Assembly (NCBI GenBank): GCA_913053815.1
Contig: CAJXGK010000121.1
Span: 1-6,285 of the forward strand
Reading direction: 5' to 3'
Length of the DNA: 6,285 bases
From: an uncultured Rhodanobacteraceae bacterium
GTDB taxonomy: Bacteria > Pseudomonadota > Gammaproteobacteria > Xanthomonadales > Rhodanobacteraceae
In this document: positions 1-6,285 of the stretch, one piece after another
How positions within the stretch are numbered: the stretch's first letter is position 1
Layout: the number at the start of each line of letters is the position of its first letter
Position numbers and translations under genes: made by a program
The notes under the pieces: generated by a model
The model's database searches: none
Seen by the model: the letters and a program-made list of their open reading frames with translations, nothing else
Told to the model about the DNA's origin: nothing

Positions 1-533
1 GCATCGAGTACATAGACCCGACAGCGTGACAGCAACGCCGAATTGAGCTCAAAAGAGGGATTCTCGGTGGTGGCCCCCACCAAGACGATGATGCCTTTCT
101 CGATATGTGGAAGAAAAGCATCCTGCTGCACCTTGTTGAAGCGATGCACCTCATCGACAAATAAAACCGTACGCAAGCCCTGGGCAAACCGCACTTCAGC
201 CTGCGCCAGGGCCTTACGCACCTCGGCCAGTCCGGAAAGAACAGCTGAAATGGCCAAAAACTCCGCATCGGCATAGCGCGCTACCAGGCGTGCCAGCGTG
301 GTCTTGCCACAGCCCGGAGGCCCCCACAGCACCATGGAATGCACTTGACCGGCCTCCAGGGCTCGCCGGAAAGGTGCATCGGAAGCCAACAGGCGTGATT
401 GTCCCACCATCCCGTCCAAGGCCCGTGGACGCATACGATCGGCCAAGGGCTTGAGGGCCTCAGGCTCCTGAGAACTCAGCAGGTCGATAGCAGGACTGGA
501 GCGAGGGGGCTTCTTGGCCATGGCCGCCATCAT
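1..533 (-). CDS. rarA: Replication-associated recombination protein A (AAA+ ATPase), N-terminal part
   Basis: RarA (MgsA in E. coli) is a cytosolic AAA+ ATPase of the clamp-loader-like RarA/WRNIP1/Mgs1 family that acts at stalled replication forks. Only the first 177 codons are present, because the gene runs off the left edge. Visible motifs are Walker [10 protein letters not shown] at residues 71-79, Walker [11 protein letters not shown] at 123-132 (Asp127, Glu128), sensor 1 GATTENPSF at 153-161 and the arginine-finger stretch LLSRCRVY at about 168-175. The start is uncertain among in-frame ATGs at 533, 530 and 521. I chose 533; a weak GAGAG lies about 11 bases upstream. The gene begins 16 bases after the lolA stop, so it is probably last or next to last in the ald-ftsK-lolA-rarA transcription unit. 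In E. coli the next gene is serS, which is outside this window. The part present is intact. Confidence 0.95.
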   Translation of the reverse strand, partial: MMAAMAKKPPRSSPAIDLLSSQEPEALKPLADRMRPRALDGMVGQSRLLASDAPFRRALEAGQVHSMVLWGPPGCGKTTLARLVARYADAEFLAISAVLSGLAEVRKALAQAEVRFAQGLRTVLFVDEVHRFNKVQQDAFLPHIEKGIIVLVGATTENPSFELNSALLSRCRVYVLD

Positions 534-549
534 ACGGCGCGAGCCGCTC

Positions 550-1248
550 TCAATGCTGTATCGGATAGGTCTGCAGCGTACTTGCTGCAGTGCCGACTAT
601 GTCGGTACCGGGTGGCGGGACAAATCGAAACGTCTGCGCAGGCAAGACAGGATTACGCTGCCAGTGACTAAAGCGGATCGTGGTCTGGTCCCCCAGCAGA
701 TCCTCGAAACGCATGACCCGCAACTCATTATCGGCAAAACCCAGCTCGGCGTACTTGAACTGGGCGTGCCGGGTTTTAGGCCGTAGGCGCAACCACTGCA
801 GGCCATCTCGGGAACCTTCTTCTACAAGTTTGTAAGTCTTGCCAAGCAGTCCGGGGTCAGTCAGCACACTCAACGGACTATGTGCTTCGGCATGGCTCTG
901 GTCACGCACGCTAACCTGCTCCAGTTGCGGGTCATAGACCCATATTTTGTGCCCATCGGCGACGATGGTCTGCGGGTAGGGAGCGGTAATCTGCCAGCGA
1001 AAACGGCGTGGTTTGGCTAACGCGATAGTGCCGTGAACGAGGCGTCCAACCCGCCCGTTCATATCCACCGATCTCTGACTGAACTGACCACTCAGGCTAT
1101 GCAGTGCCCGGGCAAAAGTGTTGAATTGAGCCCGCGCATCCGCCCCCGCCCAAGCAGGTACAGGATTCAGTAACCCCAGTGTGAGCAGGGCCATGACGCC
1201 GGTCATCCAACGGCTACGATGAAAGGATGGCAACAATAGAAAGCGCAT
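550..1248 (-). CDS. lolA: Outer-membrane lipoprotein carrier protein LolA
   Basis: LolA is the periplasmic chaperone that takes mature lipoproteins from the LolCDE transporter at the inner membrane and hands them to LolB at the outer membrane. From the ATG at 1248 the protein has 232 residues. It begins with a Sec-type signal peptide: Arg-containing n-region, hydrophobic stretch at about 15-27, and likely cleavage after AWA at 32-34. The mature part has family marks: FSQR at 56-59, the P-RFRW segment at 80-85 (the family's conserved Arg region), VADG at 96-99 and the [10 protein letters not shown] strand at 103-112. Near the end is [10 protein letters not shown]. The frame is open up to a TTG at 1311 that overlaps the ftsK stop, but that start would put 21 polar residues before the signal peptide, so I prefer 1248. 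The Shine-Dalgarno is weak (GGA about 6 bases upstream). About 12 residues extend past the usual final strand. Confidence 0.95.
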   Translation of the reverse strand: MRFLLLPSFHRSRWMTGVMALLTLGLLNPVPAWAGADARAQFNTFARALHSLSGQFSQRSVDMNGRVGRLVHGTIALAKPRRFRWQITAPYPQTIVADGHKIWVYDPQLEQVSVRDQSHAEAHSPLSVLTDPGLLGKTYKLVEEGSRDGLQWLRLRPKTRHAQFKYAELGFADNELRVMRFEDLLGDQTTIRFSHWQRNPVLPAQTFRFVPPPGTDIVGTAASTLQTYPIQH

Positions 1249-1307
1249 GAAATATCCAACACGTAAAAGAAAATTCTGCTCGATGCCGCCTGAACTAAGC
1301 CTACCCG

Positions 1308-3632
1308 TCAATTGGGCGGTGGCGGTGCCAGTACCGTACGACTGCCATTCTGCTCAGGTTCGCTGACCACCCCCTCTGCCTGCATCCGTTCCACCAACCG
1401 CGCCGCCCGGTTGTAACCGATCTTCAAGTGTCGTTGCACCCCGGAAATCGACCCCCGACGCGTCTCCGTAACAATGCGCACCGCCCGGTCATAAAGCACC
1501 TCATCACTGTTGCTGTCCGGCCCCGGCTCTTCAGGCAGACCCGAAGCCCCGATAAATTTGCCATCACCAAGCGGCTGCACTTCTTCCAGCACCCCCTCGA
1601 CGTACTCAGGACGCCCCTGCTTGCGTAACCAATCCACCACCCGATGCACTTCATGGTCATCAACAAAGGCTCCATGTACGCGCTCTGGGGTAGCCGTGCC
1701 GGCGGGTAGGTAAAGCATATCGCCATGCCCCAGCAAAGTTTCGGCCCCGGATTGATCAAGGATGGTGCGGGAATCAACCTTGCTGGATACCTGAAAGGCA
1801 ATGCGAGTCGGAATATTGGCCTTGATCAGGCCGGTAATGACATCCACCGAGGGTCGTTGGGTCGCCAGGATCAGATGCACCCCTGCCGCCCGGGCCTTCT
1901 GCGCCAAGCGGGCAATCAATTCCTCTACTTTCTTGCCGACGATCATCATCATGTCGGCAAACTCGTCGATGACCACTACGATGTGAGGTAATGCCTGCAA
2001 GAGCTCCGCCTGCTCTCCGGGTGGTGCCGCATCGGCACGGAACAGTGGATCAGTACGGGGCTGGCCGGCGGCCATGGCCTCACGCACTTTTTTGTTGAAA
2101 CCACTCAGATTACGCACCCCCATGGCCGCCATCAAACGGTAGCGGTGTTCCATTTCGGCGACGCACCAACGCAATGCATTGGCGGCCTCTTTCATGTCGG
2201 TGACCACCGGGGCCAGCAAATGCGGGATATTTTCATAGACCGACAATTCCAGCATTTTGGGGTCGATCATGATGATGCGGACTTCCTCAACCGTGGCCTT
2301 GTACAACAGGCTCAAGACCATGGCATTGAGGGCCACTGACTTGCCTGAACCGGTGGTACCCGCCACCAACAAGTGAGGCATCTTGGCAAGATCCACAACC
2401 GTGGTGTGCCCCCCAATGTCCTTACCAAGAGCCAGACTTAGTGGAGAACGCGGAGTATCAAACTCCTTGGAACGCAGCATCTCGGCAAGATAGACGATTT
2501 CGCGATGGGCATTCGGAATTTCGATACCGATGGTATTCTTGCCGGGAATTACATCGACTACACGAACGCTCTGTACCGAGAGTCCACGGGCAATATCCTT
2601 GTCCAGGCTGGAAATCTGACTGCCTCGTATCCCCGGCGCAGGTTCTACCTCGAAGCGGGTTATGACCGGGCCCGGGAAGACACTGGTGACCTTGGCGTCA
2701 ATACGAAAATCCCGCAACTTGGCGGTGAGTTGTTCGGAAAGCACCTTGAGCACTTCCGCAGACCAACCCTTGACCTGCGGGGCGGGTTCGTCGAGCAAGG
2801 AAAGGGGTGGTAGCTCGCCCGGACCGGCTGCCCCAGTGAACAGGGGGAGCTGCTTCTCACGTGTGGCCCGCTCGCTTTTTTCAATGATCGGCACCGGTGC
2901 CTCAATGCGTACCGGCTCAAGCTTGGTCTTGCGTTCGCGATTCTGTTTGCGGTGATCGCTTCGCTGCAGGCGTACCGCCCGAACTTCCAAGGCCTCCGGC
3001 GCTTTGCGCCAATGCAACCGCAGCCAGGCCAGAAAGCCCAGAGTATGCAGGCCGACCCAGTCCATCAGTCGGAACCAGGAAAACCCGGTAGCCAGGGTGA
3101 TGCCAACCAGGCACAAGGCAAATAGCAGCAGCACCGCACCGGTTTCACCCAAGCCGCCGGCCAGCAACCCGGCGGCCTGCTTCCCAAGAATACCGCCCGT
3201 ACCTACCAAGCTGCTTTGAGGACCGCCCGCCAAAGTGGCCAGCGCCGCGGCGGCGAGTACAAAACTGACCAGGCCGATTAACTTGAGAGTCGGCTCGTAA
3301 GCAGAACGGGCTGCTACCGGAGCGCTCCGCAACACTCGAATCGCCAGCCATACCAAAAGCAGTGGAAACACATAGGCAACGATGCCGAAGATCTCAAAGA
3401 AACTATCCGCCAGGTAGGCGCCGACCCGCCCCCCCAGATTGTGTACCAACACCACCGGCCCCGAATGGGACCAGGATGGGTCGGCCGGGTTGCGGGTAAC
3501 CAGGCTCAAGAAAAGATAAATAGCCAGCGGCAACAACAGCAAAGCACAGGCTTCTCGCAGCACATGCCGTACTGCCTGGGAGATACCTGGGCGAGCCGTC
3601 GTTGCAGTGTGGTTCTTAACTCCTCTAACCAC
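1308..3632 (-). CDS. ftsK: DNA translocase FtsK
   Basis: FtsK anchors at the division septum and pumps DNA directionally to clear the terminus and activate XerCD at dif. The 774 residues are typical of short-linker FtsK proteins; E. coli FtsK, with a very long linker, has about 1330. The N-terminus has about four membrane segments, near 28-46, 79-100, 116-136 and 163-183. A charged, Lys/Arg/Pro-rich linker follows at about 205-290, and then the motor. Walker A GTTGSGKS is at 425-432 and Walker [11 protein letters not shown] at 551-560 (Asp556, Glu557), with [12 protein letters not shown] at 590-601. The winged-helix gamma domain at about 710-768 contains [14 protein letters not shown], which reads KOPS and contacts XerD. 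The start is a GTG at 3632, 31 bases after the ald stop. An SD-like AGAGGAG lies inside codons 3-5 with no start codon in place after it, so the exact N-terminus is unsure. The stop TGA is 59 bases before lolA. The gene appears intact. Confidence 0.97.
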   Translation of the reverse strand: MVRGVKNHTATTARPGISQAVRHVLREACALLLLPLAIYLFLSLVTRNPADPSWSHSGPVVLVHNLGGRVGAYLADSFFEIFGIVAYVFPLLLVWLAIRVLRSAPVAARSAYEPTLKLIGLVSFVLAAAALATLAGGPQSSLVGTGGILGKQAAGLLAGGLGETGAVLLLFALCLVGITLATGFSWFRLMDWVGLHTLGFLAWLRLHWRKAPEALEVRAVRLQRSDHRKQNRERKTKLEPVRIEAPVPIIEKSERATREKQLPLFTGAAGPGELPPLSLLDEPAPQVKGWSAEVLKVLSEQLTAKLRDFRIDAKVTSVFPGPVITRFEVEPAPGIRGSQISSLDKDIARGLSVQSVRVVDVIPGKNTIGIEIPNAHREIVYLAEMLRSKEFDTPRSPLSLALGKDIGGHTTVVDLAKMPHLLVAGTTGSGKSVALNAMVLSLLYKATVEEVRIIMIDPKMLELSVYENIPHLLAPVVTDMKEAANALRWCVAEMEHRYRLMAAMGVRNLSGFNKKVREAMAAGQPRTDPLFRADAAPPGEQAELLQALPHIVVVIDEFADMMMIVGKKVEELIARLAQKARAAGVHLILATQRPSVDVITGLIKANIPTRIAFQVSSKVDSRTILDQSGAETLLGHGDMLYLPAGTATPERVHGAFVDDHEVHRVVDWLRKQGRPEYVEGVLEEVQPLGDGKFIGASGLPEEPGPDSNSDEVLYDRAVRIVTETRRGSISGVQRHLKIGYNRAARLVERMQAEGVVSEPEQNGSRTVLAPPPPN

Positions 3633-3663
3633 CTTCGGTCGTCCCCATCTGAATGAGGCGAGC

Positions 3664-4731
3664 TTACACCAGCCCCTGCAGTGCCGGATGCACGATAGCG
3701 CCTTGTTCTACATTGATGCCACAACGCAGCGGTTCAAAATCACGCCATGCCGAATCACTCGCCAGACGTTGGACAAACGGGAGAATTGCTGCCGAGATCG
3801 CCTGAGTGGACGTCTGCGGGACGGCTCCCGGCATGTTAGTCACGGCAAAATGAATCACCCCGTCAACGTTGTAGGTAGGGTTCGCATAAGTGGTCGGCCG
3901 CGAGGTCTCAAAACACCCCCCCTGATCAATAGAGATATCGACCATTACGCTGCCCGGCTCCATGTCGCCAAGCATCGCCTTACTGACCACATGCGGGGCC
4001 TTAGCGCTGTGCACCAGCACCGCCCCGATAACCAGATCCGCATCACGCACTTCGCGGGCTACATATTCCTCGTAAGGATACAAACCGGTCACATTGCTGC
4101 CGATCGCCATCATTTGCGCCAGGCGGTCGGGGCGCTTGTCAAACACAATGACATTAGCACCACCCGCTGCCGCCAATGCGGCGGCATTGCCCCCGGCGGC
4201 TCCAGCACCCAGCACCACTACTTTGCCACGTTCGGTCGAGGGCAAGCCTCCCAGCAGCTTACCTTTGCCCCCCGCAGGTTGATGCAGCAGATGGGTGCCT
4301 ATCTGAGTCGCAATCTTGCCAGCAATGATCGACATCGGTACCAGCAAGGGCAAATCACCGTTACTCTCTTCCACCGACTCGAAGGCCACTCCGGTAAGGC
4401 CGATTTTCAGCAAGTGCCGAGTCAGCTCCGGTTCGGCCGCCAAATGCAAATAGCAAAACAGTAAATGATGTTTTTTGAGTAAGGCCAGATCCCCGGCAAT
4501 CGGTTCCTTGACCTTGACAATCAGCTCACCCTGCTCATAAAGGGCGGCGGCATCGGCAACAATCTCCACCCCAACCCGAGTGTAAGCCTGGTTAGAAAAG
4601 CCACTTTTGACGCCGGCTTCAGCTTGCATGAAAACTTGGTAGCCATGACGGGTCAGGTCGGCACAGGCCGCGGGCACCAGCGCCACGCGCCCTTCAAGTG
4701 TCTTGGTTTCGGTAGGGATGCCGATACGCAT
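3664..4731 (-). CDS. ald: Alanine dehydrogenase (NAD-dependent)
   Basis: Ald catalyses the reversible oxidative deamination of L-alanine to pyruvate and ammonia with NAD+, in the cytosol. The start ATG at 4731 opens with [10 protein letters not shown] and has a good Shine-Dalgarno (TGAGGA, 4739-4744, 7-base spacer). Longer in-frame starts up to 4872 lack family similarity. Key residues fall at the family positions (Mycobacterium tuberculosis numbering): Arg15, Lys75 in VKVKEP, His96 in CYLHLAAEP, and the catalytic Asp at 269 (270 there) in [10 protein letters not shown]. The NAD fold shows GAGAAG at 175-180 and Asp198, the acidic residue expected for NAD rather than [15 protein letters not shown] at 277-287 and [12 protein letters not shown] at 298-309 are also typical. 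At 355 residues it is about 15 shorter than many relatives, mostly at the C-terminus. It has HSAKAP at 241-246 where I expect PGAKAP. It is the first gene of the leftward unit and occupies the slot where E. coli has lrp. Confidence 0.95.
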   Translation of the reverse strand: MRIGIPTETKTLEGRVALVPAACADLTRHGYQVFMQAEAGVKSGFSNQAYTRVGVEIVADAAALYEQGELIVKVKEPIAGDLALLKKHHLLFCYLHLAAEPELTRHLLKIGLTGVAFESVEESNGDLPLLVPMSIIAGKIATQIGTHLLHQPAGGKGKLLGGLPSTERGKVVVLGAGAAGGNAAALAAAGGANVIVFDKRPDRLAQMMAIGSNVTGLYPYEEYVAREVRDADLVIGAVLVHSAKAPHVVSKAMLGDMEPGSVMVDISIDQGGCFETSRPTTYANPTYNVDGVIHFAVTNMPGAVPQTSTQAISAAILPFVQRLASDSAWRDFEPLRCGINVEQGAIVHPALQGLV

Positions 4732-5868
<1,137 letters not shown>

Positions 5869-5981
5869 ACAAACCAACAAACCGGGTCAGAACCCCTTAC
5901 AGGGCCCGATTGGATAGCTGAGGCCGAAGATATTGGATTTGGCCCCGTTCTTGGCCTCGTTTTGAAGCTAATTTTTTATTG
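5869..5981. other. Gene-free stretch between trxB and the insertion sequence
   Basis: No supported ORF or RNA gene. It contains a weak imperfect stem (CGGGTC at 5882-5887 with GGCCCG at 5903-5908, one G-U pair) and the terminator-like hairpin at 5920-5963. It becomes AT-rich towards the insertion sequence. In Pseudomonas and some relatives, aat and other genes follow trxB, but none is seen here. Confidence 0.5.
5920..5963 (+). terminator. Candidate rho-independent terminator after trxB
   Basis: GAGGCC(G)AAGA at 5920-5930 pairs with TCTTGGCCTC at 5949-5958 as a 10-bp stem with one bulged G. The loop is 18 bases, and GTTTT follows at 5959-5963. It lies 52 bases after the trxB stop in the right orientation. 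The large loop and short T-run make it imperfect. Confidence 0.45.
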
Positions 5982-6003
5982 CTTACGTGTCAAGTCACGT
6001 AAG
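5982..6003. repeat. Perfect 8-bp inverted repeat at the edge of the insertion sequence
   Basis: CTTACGTG (5982-5989) and CACGTAAG (5996-6003) are exact reverse complements around the 6-base loop TCAAGT. The transposase stop codon (5995-5997, minus strand) lies inside the structure. The segment TGTCAAGTCACGTAAG from 5988 begins with TGT as IS481-family terminal repeats do, so the insertion-sequence end may be at or near 5988. The other terminus is outside the window, so neither the terminal repeat nor a target duplication can be checked. Confidence 0.45.
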
Positions 6004-6285
6004 ATTATAGACTTTCTTTTTAAACAAATGAGGTTGCTTTTCATACCAAACTTGCATGGCGGCAATCGGGGGGATATGGCCCAGGGCTTGCTGCGGAATG
6101 TGTTGATTGTAGATCCGGACGTAGCGTTTGATGGTTTCGGCCAAGCTCTGGGATGAATCGAAGCGGGTGGTGGCCAGGACCTCGGCGATCCGGCCGTTGA
6201 ACCGTTCGATCATACCGTGGGTCTGGGGGGGTCTCGGCTGGGTCAGGCGATCCACGGGTGTACGGTGCAGGCCCGGAGGTCAAAG
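5988..6285 (-). mobile_element. Terminal part of an IS481-family insertion sequence
   Basis: The element is recognised by its transposase C-terminus, read on the minus strand, so this is the end downstream of the transposase gene. The outer boundary at 5988 is a guess from the TGT-starting sequence that follows the hairpin. The rest of the element lies beyond the right edge. It sits directly after trxB and its terminator, where related genomes carry other conserved genes, so it either inserted downstream of trxB or marks a rearrangement point. Confidence 0.6.
5995..6285 (-). pseudogene. IS481-family DDE transposase, C-terminal end, frame broken near the window edge
   Basis: Transposase of the retroviral-integrase fold that cuts and joins the ends of its insertion sequence. 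From 6255 leftward 86 residues are open. They contain LTQPRPPQTHGMIERFNGRI, which carries the third acidic residue (Glu) of the DDE triad at 6205-6207. YNQHIPQQALGH and LFKKKVYNLT follow, typical of IS481 C-termini. Going upstream this frame meets TGA at 6280-6282. The better IS481-like continuation (FDLRACTVH, then Trp-Ile) is in another frame, so a frameshift probably lies around 6240-6262. That makes this copy likely non-functional, though only about 30 bases of evidence exist. The product also stops right after YNLT, where I would expect a short Gly-x-Asp tail; the codons after the TGA read Leu-Asp-Thr-stop. Confidence 0.65.

Noticed and set aside
1249..1311. lolA starting at TTG 1311, overlapping the ftsK stop
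   Set aside because: It would put about 21 polar residues before a good signal peptide. The ATG at 1248 gives a normal Sec signal sequence, and no Shine-Dalgarno precedes the TTG.
3625..3648. Seven-codon ATG...TAG leader ORF just before ftsK
   Set aside because: It has no Shine-Dalgarno and no attenuator-like structure, and such short frames are common by chance.
3607..4464. 285-codon open frame on the plus strand
   Set aside because: It is antisense to the well-supported ald gene and the ftsK start. Its translation is His/Arg/Gln-rich with no recognisable domain, as expected for a shadow frame of GC-rich coding sequence.

Overview
The window looks like a chromosomal segment of a gammaproteobacterium or a close relative, moderately GC-rich by eye. 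The evidence is gene content and order. A leftward block reads ald > ftsK > lolA > rarA, and trxB is divergent from it. From memory, Escherichia coli has trxB-lrp-ftsK-lolA-rarA-serS and Pseudomonas has ftsK-lolA-rarA next to trxB-aat. The proteins are close in motif and length to E. coli TrxB, the FtsK C-terminus and RarA. I cannot name the species.

Layout. 1-533 (-): N-terminal 177 codons of rarA, a replication-fork AAA+ ATPase, cut by the window edge. 550-1248 (-): lolA, the periplasmic lipoprotein carrier. 1308-3632 (-): ftsK, the divisome DNA translocase, apparently complete. 3664-4731 (-): ald, alanine dehydrogenase, with its catalytic residues in place. The four genes are closely spaced (16, 59 and 31 bases) with no visible terminator between them, so they are probably one transcription unit. 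4732-4899 is the divergent ald/trxB intergenic region. It holds two overlapping perfect palindromes that could be an operator. 4900-5868 (+): trxB, thioredoxin reductase, full length and well conserved, but with an in-frame TGA at codon 141 where a conserved glycine follows the CATCD active site. 5869-5994 has no gene. It has a terminator-like hairpin and then a perfect 8-bp inverted repeat at the edge of an insertion sequence. 5995-6285 (-): C-terminal end of an IS481-family (DDE) transposase, whose reading frame breaks near the window edge.

The most notable point is trxB. Everything on both sides of the TGA is conserved and in frame. A strong Shine-Dalgarno (AGGAGG, 5-base spacer, GTG) lies 16 bases after the stop and could start translation of the second half. 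A sequencing error or recent nonsense mutation is the simplest reading. Recoding, or a split two-polypeptide enzyme made by reinitiation, are the testable alternatives. A reassigned genetic code is unlikely, because ftsK, lolA and trxB all end in TGA. A second feature is that ald sits where E. coli has lrp, between trxB and ftsK.

The cluster combines cell-envelope and division functions (FtsK, LolA), replication-fork rescue (RarA), alanine/pyruvate metabolism (Ald) and thiol redox (TrxB). The shared locus is ancestral synteny and does not imply one pathway. The insertion sequence lies directly downstream of trxB, where related genomes carry other conserved genes such as aat.
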